The notes below the pieces were generated by a model that saw nothing but the letters and a program-made list of their open reading frames with translations, searched no databases and was not told where the DNA came from. A stretch of 37,699 nucleotides of DNA, from the NCBI GenBank assembly GCA_018820855.1, contig JAHJNL010000095.1:1-37699 (forward strand), in the 5' to 3' direction. Both the position numbers and the translations under genes were made by a program. Shown here piece after piece: positions 24,901 through 32,951 of this stretch; position 1 is the first letter of the stretch; each line of letters opens with the position of its first letter. This DNA comes from Pseudomonadota bacterium. Its GTDB lineage: Bacteria > Desulfobacterota > Desulfobulbia > Desulfobulbales > Desulfocapsaceae.

Positions 24901-25797
24901 GTTCGTTATCTGCGGGAACGGCGCGATTCCATTGAGGCCCTTAAACGTATTTTGGTGGCTGCCCCGGGTGGAGAACAGGTCCCGCTTATCCAGCTTGCTG
25001 ATATTCGTTATGTACGGGGCCCACAGATGATTAAGAGCGAAGACACCTTTCTTACGGCCTATGTCCTTTTTGATAAAAAGACCGGCTTTGCCGAGGTGGA
25101 TGTGGTGGAGGAGACCAAGGCCTTCCTGCAGGAAAAAATTGATTCCGGCGAGCTGCTTCTTCCGGCAGGAGTCTCTTATACCTTTGCCGGCAACTATGAA
25201 AACCAGATTCGAGCCCAGAAGCGTCTTGCCATGATTCTTCCCCTGTCTCTCCTGGTTATCATGCTCATTCTCTACCTGCAGTTTAAATCAATGGCGACCA
25301 CCATGATGGTTTTTTCCGCAATCCTGGTGGCCTGGTCCGGCGGATTCCTGATGATCTGGCTTTATGGGCAGGAGTGGTTTCTCGGTTTCTCTCTCTTCGG
25401 AACAGACATGCGCCAACTGTTTCAGGTCCATACCATCAATCTGTCCGTGGCCATTTGGGTCGGTTTTCTGGCCCTTTTCGGCATTGCCACCGATGATGGC
25501 GTTCTGATGGCCACCTATCTCGATGAGTCTCGTACCCGCTTTCCCAGAACCAGCAAAGAGGATATTCGGCAGATGGTCCTGCTGGGAGCGCAAAGACGTA
25601 TCCGGCCGGCCCTGATGACCTCGGCTACTACCATTCTCGCATTGATACCCATCCTCACCTCCAGTGGCCGAGGCTCGGATATCATGGTTCCCATGGCTAT
25701 CCCTTCCTTTGGCGGTATGATCATTGCCCTGCTCACGGTCTTTGTTGTACCGGTGCTCTATTGCTGGGTTGAAGAGTTGAAGCTGCTACGATATTAA
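21907..25797 (+). CDS. cusA: CusA-type RND Cu(I)/Ag(I) efflux pump, enlarged form
   Basis: A 1296-residue inner-membrane RND transporter that uses the proton gradient to expel metal; E. coli CusA has 1047. The proton-relay motif GIAIAIGTIVDMGIIICEN has Asp443 and Glu450, spaced as D405/E412 in CusA and typical of the monovalent-metal subgroup. The three metal-binding methionines appear to be kept: Met723 (LFMPTTMP), Met773 (PLSMIETV) and Met899 (IVMLQTGM). Compared with CusA, about 110 residues are inserted after the first helix bundle (about 545-655, several extra hydrophobic helices) and about 75 in the periplasmic part (about 778-865, charged, RSPEGVPLQADDGAPY). The start GAGATCATG has a weak ribosome site. 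Last gene of the operon; no clear terminator before the convergent regulator. Confidence 0.95.
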   Translation: MTNSSQQLPPATSFIGAIIRFCLLNKVIIALLLLVVIGWGVVVAPFDLSVGGLPRNPVPVDAIPDIGENQQIVFTKWPGRSPQDVEDQVSYPLTVALLGLPGVKTVRSYSMFGFSSIYVIFDDTVEFYWSRSRLLEKLASLPQETLPENVRPTLGPDATGLGQIFWYTLEGRDPEGNPAGGWDLAELRSTQDWYVRYALMGVAGISEVASVGGFVKEYQIDVDPDAMHDKGVSLAEVFAAVKQSNIDVGARTIEINRVEYVIRGIGFVKSLGDLEKAVIKAVNNVPIRVSDVATVTLGPALRRGVLDKAGAETVGGVAVVRFGDNPLAAIERIKEKIREISPGLPSKTLADGTVSKVTIVPFYDRSGLIYETLGTLKTALGQEILITIIVVLVMVMHFKSSFLVSALLPLAVLMAFIGMKVFGVDANVVALSGIAIAIGTIVDMGIIICENILTKLDESPPEESTLFVIYQAATEVGSAVLTAVATTIVSFLPIFTMQAAEGKLFKPLAYTKTFALIASVVIALTVLPPLAHLLFSRVKKVKRPGVIQFVLPLLLIVAGLFLAWKVHSLALILVGLGIYRLLLKWLPGSVLHVLGRMENFLAILLVTLLLAYTWQPLGVEKGTFVNILFVVLMLGGVLGFLQLFQHFYQRLLGWCLQHKMLFLLLPLFVILGGAMVWLGVPRLTGWLPDAIRQSSPLVRLTHSFPGLGKEFMPPLDEGSFLFMPTTMPHAGLSEVQEVLAMQDRAITAIPEVETAVGKLGRADTPLDPAPLSMIETVINYHPEYLLDDQGKRMSFAFRQDRKDYFRSPEGVPLQADDGAPYLVQGRFERGGDGQLIPDSAGRPFRIWRMALDPSINPGRTFWPGISNSDDIWKTIVAAADIPGVTSAPKLQPIATRIVMLQTGMRAPMGIKVKGPNLQVIEEVGLQLERLVKQVPSVAPLTVLADRVVGKPYLEIVIDREAIARYGIQVGKVQEVIAVAVGGKMITTTVEGRERYPVRVRYLRERRDSIEALKRILVAAPGGEQVPLIQLADIRYVRGPQMIKSEDTFLTAYVLFDKKTGFAEVDVVEETKAFLQEKIDSGELLLPAGVSYTFAGNYENQIRAQKRLAMILPLSLLVIMLILYLQFKSMATTMMVFSAILVAWSGGFLMIWLYGQEWFLGFSLFGTDMRQLFQVHTINLSVAIWVGFLALFGIATDDGVLMATYLDESRTRFPRTSKEDIRQMVLLGAQRRIRPALMTSATTILALIPILTSSGRGSDIMVPMAIPSFGGMIIALLTVFVVPVLYCWVEELKLLRY

Positions 25798-25869
25798 TTA
25801 CATACTGAATGAGGGGGACGGCTGGTGAGGTGTTCAGGCGATATCTATGGGGTGTGAAAAGAAAATTGT

Positions 25870-27963
25870 TCAGTGATGCGGCTTGATCCGTTTTGCCAGC
25901 GCGGCAAGGGACTGCAGGGAGGCACCAGGCTGAAGGCCGGTTTGCAGGGAAATAACTTTTTCTGCTTTACGGAAGACATCCAGGGCGTAAGCGGGGGATC
26001 CTGTGTTGATGTAATGCTCCATCAGGCAGGCATAAACACCTTCATGGAGAGGGTCAGACTGACGGGCCTGCTCAAGAAAAGCAAGGAGGATTTCATCTTC
26101 TGTATTCTCAAGAGAGGCAAAGCGCAGGACACCTTCAATGAAAAGATTACGGAGATGATCACGATAGGTGCAAATCCATGGATCTTCATCGTTTGGAAGA
26201 AAATCGTTTTTATACAGGGTAAGGGCCTGCTTGAGAGATTCTTTGCTCTCCGAATCGGTCATGTTCTTCATGGCTCGGCTAAACTCCAGGGCGTCGATCC
26301 TGCAGATTGACTGAACCAGTGAAACCCTTCGATGTTTCACGACCAGCCAGTTGCAAGGGGATGGATAATTGTCCTCACCGACTTTTCGTAATCTGGATAG
26401 TGTCATCTTGAGATTATTCAGGGCGTGGTCACCATCACTGTCCGGCCAGAGCAGTTGAGCGAGTTTTTCCAAGGAAATCTTGGTCCCGCCAAGGGCTATG
26501 ATTGCCTTGAGCAACTGTTTTAAGCGGCGCCCTTTCCATTGTCTGTCATATAGCCGGTGGCAATTGATCGTCAGGCAAAAACTGCCCAGAGTCTGAATGC
26601 AGACAACCGGTGTCTCTGCGACAACTTGGATGGGGCTGGAAGGTTTTTTGCGCGTATTTGCTGAGATTATGATCTTGCGGACAAATTCTTCATCTCGAAA
26701 CAATGCCATCAATTGTTCTCCGCGAGGAAGGTTTGCTCTGGCCGATGCAAGAGACCTGACAGCCATTTCAGATTTGTTGTGACAAAGATAAATTGTAGCC
26801 ATTTCCAGGGCGCCGGTGGCCGCAAATAAAGCAAAACCCTTTTCCTGCCAACGGGGCAGCCAGTAGCTGAAATGCTTCAGGGCTTGTTCGTCCTCCTGCA
26901 GGTCAGCAAGTGCCTGGCCATGAATCAAGGCCGCAATCGGTTGAATGAGAGAACTGCCGCTCATTTTCCCGCGTTGTGCGGCAATTTCACTGTGCAGCAA
27001 TGCCTTGCGTGGCTTTCCCAGCCGGAGGTCAGCAATACCCAGGCAGAAATGCAGACAGGCAAGATGGTAATAATTGCATGGCGGAATGGTCTTCTGCATG
27101 ATCACATGGGCAACTTCTTCGATTTTGGCACGATCACCGGAAAGGCAGAGTCCGTACAGATAGGTTGTGTACATGTGCAGATATACTGATAAAGGCATCA
27201 GGCAAAATGCGTTGTGTTTAACCACACTCTCTAATAAAAATACTCCATCAGCAATTTCACCCTTTATCACCTTGCAGAGACCGAGGCAGGATTGATAGAG
27301 AAGGGTTGTCAGAATTGAGCCGGTTGACGACCTGCTTAAGGGGAGAGTTTCTGTTAAAAGAAGTTCAGCTGCAGTCAGGTCACCTGCCCAGAAAGAACAA
27401 AAGGCGGCAGTGGATGCATGAAGAAGACGTAAGGATGCAGAGCCCGATTCCTCCGCCCACTGCTGTTGCTCAGTATAGGGAACAGCCGCAAGGTCAAGAT
27501 TTCCTTTGCCGGTGAGTTCGCCAAGGGCCTTGTAACCTAACAGTGAGGCAACGGCCAGCGGTGAAGGTTTCTTGGATCGGTTGAGGAGAAAATTAGTTCT
27601 TGAAAGCCAGAGGTCATATCGACCAAAATCTTTGCCGCTGGCCCAGATAGAACTGATAGCTGCGCCTGTACAGGCATAACTGGCATCATGATCATCCAAT
27701 AAAAGAAACGTGGCGTAGAGCTGCTCATAGACCTCCAGGGAAGGAGTGTCCTTCAGTGATTCCCGTAGAAATTGCAGGCGGGGGGATGAAGAGCCTTGGT
27801 GTTTGTTAATGGAGACCGTTTGCAACAGTTTTGCAAGGTGACGGAAGTCCATATTGAACCACGACACAAGGCCTATCCGGCACAGTTCAGTTGTTTCCTC
27901 AGTTGATATTTTTGAGGTTGAAGACTTAGTGGCATAAATTCGAGGTAGTGCTGGAGAATCCAT
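25870..27963 (-). CDS. BTAD (SARP-like) transcriptional regulator with helical-repeat N-terminus
   Basis: A 697-residue regulator. The C-terminal third has an OmpR-like winged helix (about 450-550: LGSFCLTINCHRLYDRQWKGR, then LAQLLWPDSDGDHALNNLKMTLSRLRK), followed by a bacterial transcriptional activation domain (BTAD; about 560-690: LEFSRAMKN, ALTLYKNDFLPNDEDPWI, LLAFLEQARQSDPLHEGVYACLMEHY). The first 450 residues are alpha-helical and TPR-like, as in MalT-type sensors, without an NTPase motif that I can see. The frame is open from a TTG at 27984; ATG 27963 is preferred since GAGGA lies 8 bases before it. BTAD proteins are best known from actinomycetes as pathway activators; target here is unknown. 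It is convergent with cusA (72 bases apart) and not obviously linked to it. Confidence 0.85.
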   Translation of the reverse strand: MDSPALPRIYATKSSTSKISTEETTELCRIGLVSWFNMDFRHLAKLLQTVSINKHQGSSSPRLQFLRESLKDTPSLEVYEQLYATFLLLDDHDASYACTGAAISSIWASGKDFGRYDLWLSRTNFLLNRSKKPSPLAVASLLGYKALGELTGKGNLDLAAVPYTEQQQWAEESGSASLRLLHASTAAFCSFWAGDLTAAELLLTETLPLSRSSTGSILTTLLYQSCLGLCKVIKGEIADGVFLLESVVKHNAFCLMPLSVYLHMYTTYLYGLCLSGDRAKIEEVAHVIMQKTIPPCNYYHLACLHFCLGIADLRLGKPRKALLHSEIAAQRGKMSGSSLIQPIAALIHGQALADLQEDEQALKHFSYWLPRWQEKGFALFAATGALEMATIYLCHNKSEMAVRSLASARANLPRGEQLMALFRDEEFVRKIIISANTRKKPSSPIQVVAETPVVCIQTLGSFCLTINCHRLYDRQWKGRRLKQLLKAIIALGGTKISLEKLAQLLWPDSDGDHALNNLKMTLSRLRKVGEDNYPSPCNWLVVKHRRVSLVQSICRIDALEFSRAMKNMTDSESKESLKQALTLYKNDFLPNDEDPWICTYRDHLRNLFIEGVLRFASLENTEDEILLAFLEQARQSDPLHEGVYACLMEHYINTGSPAYALDVFRKAEKVISLQTGLQPGASLQSLAALAKRIKPHH

Positions 27964-28425
27964 GTGGCCCGTCCTCACTGTCAAAAGAAGTCAGGGAGAT
28001 AATCTTTGCTTCTTATCTCATACGCTAATAAAAAAATATTTTTCAGGCCAATGATCTTGGTAAAAAAAAAGGTACAGGCAGAACGGATTCTATCCCGCAC
28101 TTATGTTCCGTATCGTTTCCGGCGATTATATTGGCAGAGATACATTCGCAATGTTAACGGCCTTATCAACCTTTTTTAGTCGCATTGCAAGACAAAAGTC
28201 AAGGGCTGATGTAATTACTAATACAAAACAGTAAGTTATAAGTCAATGTTTTTTCGGGTTTTGTGCTGCGGGCTTTGCCTTTATGTTATGGTTTTGTCGG
28301 AAAAGGTAACTTGGCCCTGCCTTTGCTGCAGGGAATGGCCGGGAATGCTCAAAACAGAACTGTTGTCTACTGAATTCAGTGGGAAGCATTCTTGTTTCAG
28401 CTATTCCGTTAAGAGGGCACATCAA

Positions 28426-28439
28426 TTTCACAAGTGAAA
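28426..28439. promoter_or_regulatory. TTTCAC/GTGAAA palindrome
   Basis: TTTCACAAGTGAAA is a 6-bp inverted repeat around AA within a region lacking genes. Its arms share TTTCAC/GTGAAA with the inverted repeat at 8582-8611, though the spacing differs, so a common regulator is not claimed. Confidence 0.25.
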
Positions 28440-28567
28440 CCGGGAACAGACAGGAGAGTTTTAAGGGAAGAATAGTTTCAGGGCAGGGGGCAGCTTCCAT
28501 GCAGAAATATGGCGACGAAGCGACAATGAAAATTCTGTGATCAGAGTATCACTCATTTCAGTCAATC

Positions 28568-28622
28568 AGAAAAAGCACTCCTGGGATCTGCCGCCTCGGT
28601 TTCAGCCATCGGTGCTTCTTCT
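28568..28622 (-). terminator. Probable terminator of the five-gene minus-strand cluster
   Basis: AGAAAAAGCAC (28568-28578) pairs with GTGCTTCTTCT (28612-28622) at 10 of 11 positions with a 33-base loop. On the minus strand the stem ends in a TTTTTCT tract just after the stop codon at 28625. The long loop makes it moderate. Confidence 0.45.
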
Positions 28623-28624
28623 TA

Positions 28625-28954
28625 TTAGTAGCGAAATAATAATGGGCCAATATCCTGGAGTGCTTTGGCACTGACCTGGATGGGGACACTAAGAGAATTA
28701 TTGACGACTAACAGGTATTGTCCTGGCTGTATATTACGAAAATAGTACATGCCGTCGCGCCCGGTACGATACGAAGCTACCACCGATTGCCCGCTGTCCT
28801 GCCGTTTTATTTCAACAGTGGCTTTTGCCAGGGGGAAGGGGGCTGAGGCATATGGGCCTGTGGCATCTACCCGTCCTCTCAGGTCAGTGGCATTAACAGC
28901 GGTTGTCCCGAAAAAAAAGCAACAGATAATGGCCAGTAACCATCTTGATTTCAT
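28625..28954 (-). CDS. Small secreted carboxypeptidase-regulatory-like (transthyretin-fold) protein
   Basis: A 109-residue exported protein with a signal peptide (residues 1-22, LLAIICCFFFGTTAVNA). The mature part is a single beta-sandwich of the carboxypeptidase regulatory / Cna-B type: DLRGRVDATG, then AKATVEIKRQDSG, and the typical GRDGMYYFRNIQPGQYLLVV. Such domains are non-catalytic structural or ligand-contact modules at the surface or in the periplasm. GGGAG precedes the ATG. The end of the propeller-like protein two genes upstream carries a similar domain (GDGSYILRNLPNGRYRIS), hinting that both work in one assembly. The function is not known. Confidence 0.7.
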   Translation of the reverse strand: MKSRWLLAIICCFFFGTTAVNATDLRGRVDATGPYASAPFPLAKATVEIKRQDSGQSVVASYRTGRDGMYYFRNIQPGQYLLVVNNSLSVPIQVSAKALQDIGPLLFRY

Positions 28955-29035
28955 ACGTTTTCTCCCTTTTTCTCGATGGATATGTTTTGAGTGTTCTCTT
29001 TTGTTATCATCGGATGCTGTTTGTAACGACAGAAT

Positions 29036-29650
29036 TCAATTGTTGATATACTCACCTGCTTTGTAGAGTTGATCCGGATCATTAAGTGTTTTCACAATCA
29101 CAGGTTTTTTTAAATGAATAATATGAAGATCCTGATCTATCTCGGCATCATTTTCTGTCAGGTCCAAGAGGCAAAGCGTTTTCTGGCCAAAACCATCCAC
29201 GTTGACAGTAATAAAAAAATGGGGAACTTCTCCGCTTGCCGGACCTGGAATCTGTAGATCCACATTTCCATCTTTATGGAGTAAGAAATCAGGCTTGAAA
29301 TCAAAAGACAGCCTGTCGAACAGTGATGCTTCTTTTATCTCGTTTCCATTCTTATCCTGAAGCTGCAAATTCCCCCGTACTATCCATACGTATGGAGAGG
29401 TGCTTTTTGCCAAAAAAAGTACTGTTTCTTTAATATCTGCAACAACGAAATATCCCAATAGCACTGTTACCAGATATGCTGCAAAGGCTCCGGAGGAATT
29501 GATTTTAAATTTGGATAAGACTCCCTTTGCGGTAACCTGAGTGTCGGGAAACCATTTGTAGAGCAATGCAGCCGGTATAATCGGTACCAGGACAAAAAGA
29601 AGATACAGTCCAAAAGACAGCAGTATGAAAAGAATATTGTCACTTGCCAT
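29036..29650 (-). CDS. Uncharacterised membrane protein with a soluble C-terminal domain
   Basis: A 204-residue protein that I do not recognise. Two hydrophobic helices, at about residues 6-31 (ILFILLSFGLYLLFVLVPIIP) and 54-74 (AAYLVTVLLGYFVVADI), are followed by a soluble domain of about 130 residues with alternating strands, including WIVRGNLQLQDKNGNEI, FDFKPDFLLHKDG and HFFITVNVDGFG. The frame is open from a TTG at 29722, but ATG 29650 is preferred because it precedes the first helix and follows purine-rich GAGAG. The 250-base gap to the propeller gene upstream may contain its own promoter. It could be a membrane anchor or accessory of the surface protein cluster; this is conjecture. Confidence 0.6.
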   Translation of the reverse strand: MASDNILFILLSFGLYLLFVLVPIIPAALLYKWFPDTQVTAKGVLSKFKINSSGAFAAYLVTVLLGYFVVADIKETVLFLAKSTSPYVWIVRGNLQLQDKNGNEIKEASLFDRLSFDFKPDFLLHKDGNVDLQIPGPASGEVPHFFITVNVDGFGQKTLCLLDLTENDAEIDQDLHIIHLKKPVIVKTLNDPDQLYKAGEYINN

Positions 29651-29801
29651 AGTTTCTCTCGTGCTCCTCTGTTTTCCGTGCTGTTTGTTCAGGTCGCCAG
29701 TATCTTGTTTTCCTTGAGCCAAGCTATCTGCAGGAGGGCAGGTGTCGAAAATTCCAGGCAGTCCAACCCCGCATTGTTAAGAGTAAGGATACAGTTCATG
29801 A

Positions 29802-29819
29802 GGTAACAATTCGGTAACA
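29802..29819. promoter_or_regulatory. Direct repeat pair upstream of the membrane protein gene
   Basis: GGTAACA occurs at 29802-29808 and again at 29813-29819, 11 bp apart, about 150 bases upstream of the gene starting at 29650. One-turn spacing is what a regulator binding direct repeats would use, but two short copies may be chance. Confidence 0.25.
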
Positions 29820-29899
29820 TATTCCTGAAAATAACACCCTGTGCATGACAACAGTACAGTCTTGCCGGAAAGCATCTGTTTTCTTTTCTCTTGTTTGCA

Positions 29900-30931
29900 T
29901 CAGTGTGAAAATGAAAAGTTCATATTCGGTACTGTCGTACCACAGTTGACCATGCGTTCTTTTGGTTCAAATCCTGCCATGGTATCGCCACGAATGTCTG
30001 TACTTATCCGGTATCTGCCATTGGGAAGGTTACGCAGAATATAGCTACCGTCTCCAGATACGCGTACCGAGCTCCCGGGACTTGTGCGCCAGAGCACATT
30101 CGGTCCCAGGGCCTGGACGGAGGTGAGAGACCAGAATTCATTTCCTCCGTTCAGGCGGCCGGAAATCGTGCATGTTCCATGCTCCGGTACCTTCACCAGC
30201 TCAACATCGTTTAACATTCGCCCGGCTTTTTCTTCATGTCTGACAGATACTGCAGAGAAATTTTTGACCTGATAGACGCGGTTACTGGAATTTGTGAAGT
30301 AAATTGTATCTTCATCAATGAAAGTAAAACCCGTGATACGTTCTCTATGGGGGAATCGTTCTCGCAGTTGTCCATTCTGGTATTCATAAATGGATGAACC
30401 GCCGGGCTGTGGACTGTCAATACTGAGGAAAAGTTTGTCAGAGGGGGAAAAAGCGAAATATCCATTCCAGAAACCTCTGGTCTGATCGGCCAACGATCGG
30501 AATGGGAATGCAACAAAGGGGGTTGTGATGCCAGTATGTCGATTTAAATGATAGATTACGCCCTCCGTACCACCAATGGCACTGAAGTACATCCTTCCCC
30601 TTGAGTCAAAATCCAAATCTTGTATGGGATCAGCGGAAGAAAAAATCTTTTCTTCCGTCTGTCCGCTTGTGGCATAAATATTATGGTGACTTAGGTCCAC
30701 AAAATAGGCACGTCCGTTTACATGAAAAGCAATGGTGTATATGCCGTCTGCCTGACGAATATAGACGGGGCGCAGTACCGGATTCCTGCTCCAGCTGACA
30801 TCTAGAACCTGAAGAATCTTTCCAGGAGTTTCCCGTAAATCGACGAGATACAGTTCTTCGGCAGCAAAAGATAACTGGCTGCCGATGCTCAACAAGATGG
30901 TTGTGATAAGCCAGATTAATTTTGATTTCAT
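29900..30931 (-). CDS. Secreted propeller-like protein with C-terminal carboxypeptidase-regulatory-like domain
   Basis: A 343-residue exported protein. Residues 1-23 are a signal peptide (LIWLITTILLSIGSQLSFA). From about 25 to 245, repeating four-strand units look like a beta-propeller of the NHL/SMP-30 type: IYTIAFHVNGRAYFVDL, PIQDLDFDSRGRMYFSAI, GYFAFSPSDKLFLSID, ITGFTFIDEDTIYFTNS. From about 250 there is a beta-sandwich domain, CTISGRLNGG and GDGSYILRNLPNGRYRIS, with Cys near both ends of this part that may pair. No enzyme motif is visible, so a binding or scaffold role is more likely. The start is strongly supported by AAGGAGGAGGG before ATG 30931; the longer open frame from 31093 overlaps the GH13 gene and lacks a ribosome site. 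It starts 92 bases after the GH13 stop. Confidence 0.7.
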   Translation of the reverse strand: MKSKLIWLITTILLSIGSQLSFAAEELYLVDLRETPGKILQVLDVSWSRNPVLRPVYIRQADGIYTIAFHVNGRAYFVDLSHHNIYATSGQTEEKIFSSADPIQDLDFDSRGRMYFSAIGGTEGVIYHLNRHTGITTPFVAFPFRSLADQTRGFWNGYFAFSPSDKLFLSIDSPQPGGSSIYEYQNGQLRERFPHRERITGFTFIDEDTIYFTNSSNRVYQVKNFSAVSVRHEEKAGRMLNDVELVKVPEHGTCTISGRLNGGNEFWSLTSVQALGPNVLWRTSPGSSVRVSGDGSYILRNLPNGRYRISTDIRGDTMAGFEPKERMVNCGTTVPNMNFSFSH

Positions 30932-31022
30932 AATGTTGCCCTCCTCCTTCATTTCTTGGATACTATTCTTTACGTGGCGCCTGGCTCCTGAATGGAGATA
31001 ATCATGCTCTAGCCTGAAGACT

Positions 31023-32951
31023 TTAACGCAGGACAACAACACCTGTCGGCGGAACTGTAAGATATACGGCTGAGCCGTTTCTCTCTTCAACATCCACTGT
31101 CATTCCCTGGCCGGATGGGTCTGTTGACAGCAGGCAGCTCATCTGGCTACCGGGCGGATGGATACAATGATCAACGGTGACCCAGGCTGTGAGTGGCTGG
31201 GTTGCGTCCGTATTCACGGCGCACAAGTACTCCCGGCCGTTGAAGATGCGTGACCAGGCTATAATCCAGCGCAGCTCTCCGCCCATCGGCTGCGGAAAAT
31301 GGAAGTCGTTCTCTGCGCCGGTGGCAGAGACCTGACGCAGATACTGACGGCCCCGACGCAGACTGATATCTTGCTTGCGCAGGCGGCTGAGATCATGGAT
31401 CAGCCGGTATATGGAGTGCTCTTCGTTAAAGAAATGATGGTCTCTGCTCTGGAATGAACCGAAGGGCCCGCCAAACATGCATTCCCGCAGAAAGACATCA
31501 CTGTGGCCGGCATCTTCGCTGCGCTGGTCTGCCCCGTTAAATGTCTGTTCTGTGCCGTAGTAGAGGCAGGGGATACCAGCAGTGAGCAGGTTGATGGCAA
31601 GGGCAACCGGCAGATACCGGGAACTGTTTTGCTGCTGGCCGCAGAAACGGAACTTATGCTTCACTCCCACCTGGTCATGGTCATCAAAGAGGGTGACCAC
31701 ATGGCCGGAGTACCACTGGTGGGTGTGCTTGTTGTCTAACAGGCTGTTGCGGAACAGGTCAAAATAGCCTTCCTGCTGCTCAGTATCAGGATTTCCCGGG
31801 CTACGCCAGCCTTTGGCCAGGAACTCGAGTTTGTCCGGGATGTCGTTGATACCAAGGGCGGCATCAAGGCCGGTGGTGTTGACCATATTCACGGCATGCT
31901 GCCGGCCGCCGGTTACCTCGCCGATCAGGTAAAAGTTTTCCTTGCCAAGGGACTGGGCAAATTCATGGATAACGTTGCTGAAATAGCGGACTGCCCCAGG
32001 TTCCATATGTTTCACCGTATCAATTCGGAACCCGTCAAGATCGGCAAAGGCGATCCAGAATTTGTATACTTCCGCCAGATGAGTCAGGGCGGGTGCTGTT
32101 TTGAAGCGTCGGATAGATTCGAGAACGTCCCAGGCCATGGCAGGATCATCGGGGCCTGAGCCATGGTAGATATCCTTGAGGGAGAGAAAATCACCATCCA
32201 GATATTCAGGGAAGCTGTCCCAGCTCCTGATTTCCCCCTGACGGGTCCAGGCATCCTTGGACTGGAATTCAAGGGGCCAGACAGCCCCGTCCGGCCAGGC
32301 CTGCGGATAGAGATCCTTGGCAAGGGGAGCAAAGGGAAGGGTGCCGTTGTCCTGACTGTTGGTCCGGAAGCCGGCCACCGGCCACTGCTGTCCTTCGTGG
32401 TAGTAATAACGGTAATTTCCCTGGTAGGCGAAAACATCACCGCTGTGGTTGAGGATGATATCGAGGATTACGCGGATGCCCGCTTCATGAGCCTTTGCCA
32501 CGAGGCTTTTCAGCTCGTCACGGGTCCCGAAATGGGGATCAACCTCCAGAAAATTCTGGACGCCATAGCCGTGATAGTCATTACTGTCGGTGACCTGTTT
32601 AAAGACAGGACTCAGCCACAGGGCTGTAACGCCAAGGCGCTGCAGATAACCAAGTTTGTCCTGGACACCTGCCAGGGTGCCGCCGCACCAGCTTTTGCCG
32701 GCCTCAAACCAGGATTGGCGATCCGCCTGCCAGGCATGCTCCTTTTCAATAAAGAGCGATGTCGTCCGTTCACCGGCTGGTCCTGATGCCGTGGCACCGT
32801 TCAGATCACCAAAGCCACCATACTCACTGCCATCGGAAAAACGGTCAACAAAGAGAAAATATAACAGTTCGTCCTGCCAGGCAGTGGGAGAGGGATAAAA
32901 CTCTCTGTCTCTGATCAGGGAAGGCCAGTCTATATCTTGCAGGCTTCGCAT
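31023..32951 (-). CDS. GH13 alpha-amylase-family glycoside hydrolase, no signal peptide
   Basis: A 642-residue GH13 enzyme that should hydrolyse or rearrange alpha-1,4/1,6-glucans. Four conserved regions are present: ILDIILNHSGD, GFRIDTVKHM with nucleophile Asp311, LIGEVTGG with acid/base Glu345, and LFDDHDQVG with Asp426, which has DHD rather than the common NHD. Early SPVFKQVTDSNDYHGYGVQNFLEVDPHFG matches region VI and the first barrel strands. The frame is open from TTG 33026; ATG 32951 follows GAAGAGG at good distance, and neither start gives a signal peptide, so it probably acts in the cytoplasm, perhaps on storage or imported glucan. A C-terminal beta domain closes the protein. It lies between a surface protease and a secreted propeller protein, an odd context. 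Confidence 0.9.
   Translation of the reverse strand: MRSLQDIDWPSLIRDREFYPSPTAWQDELLYFLFVDRFSDGSEYGGFGDLNGATASGPAGERTTSLFIEKEHAWQADRQSWFEAGKSWCGGTLAGVQDKLGYLQRLGVTALWLSPVFKQVTDSNDYHGYGVQNFLEVDPHFGTRDELKSLVAKAHEAGIRVILDIILNHSGDVFAYQGNYRYYYHEGQQWPVAGFRTNSQDNGTLPFAPLAKDLYPQAWPDGAVWPLEFQSKDAWTRQGEIRSWDSFPEYLDGDFLSLKDIYHGSGPDDPAMAWDVLESIRRFKTAPALTHLAEVYKFWIAFADLDGFRIDTVKHMEPGAVRYFSNVIHEFAQSLGKENFYLIGEVTGGRQHAVNMVNTTGLDAALGINDIPDKLEFLAKGWRSPGNPDTEQQEGYFDLFRNSLLDNKHTHQWYSGHVVTLFDDHDQVGVKHKFRFCGQQQNSSRYLPVALAINLLTAGIPCLYYGTEQTFNGADQRSEDAGHSDVFLRECMFGGPFGSFQSRDHHFFNEEHSIYRLIHDLSRLRKQDISLRRGRQYLRQVSATGAENDFHFPQPMGGELRWIIAWSRIFNGREYLCAVNTDATQPLTAWVTVDHCIHPPGSQMSCLLSTDPSGQGMTVDVEERNGSAVYLTVPPTGVVVLR

Larger units (their letters stand above)
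27964..28624. other. 661-base region without a supported gene
   Basis: Upstream of the BTAD regulator and downstream of the small secreted protein. Two short open frames (28243-28500 minus, 28246-28437 plus) lack ribosome sites and family resemblance. Visible marks are AT-rich stretches with A runs (28029-28073), a TTTCAC-AA-GTGAAA palindrome at 28426-28439, and the weak terminator stem at 28568-28622. It could hold the BTAD promoter or a small RNA; I cannot tell. Confidence 0.45.

Noticed and set aside
28246-28437. 63-codon plus-strand frame (Cys-rich start)
   Set aside because: No ribosome site and no recognisable feature beyond a short hydrophobic stretch; kept only as part of the noncoding-region note.
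28243-28500. 85-codon minus-strand frame in the empty region
   Set aside because: No ribosome site before its ATG, no signal peptide or domain, and it overlaps another equally unsupported frame on the other strand.
30932-31093. N-terminal extension of the propeller-like protein
   Set aside because: It would overlap the GH13 gene, remove the signal peptide from the N-terminus, and lacks a ribosome site, whereas ATG 30931 has a strong one.
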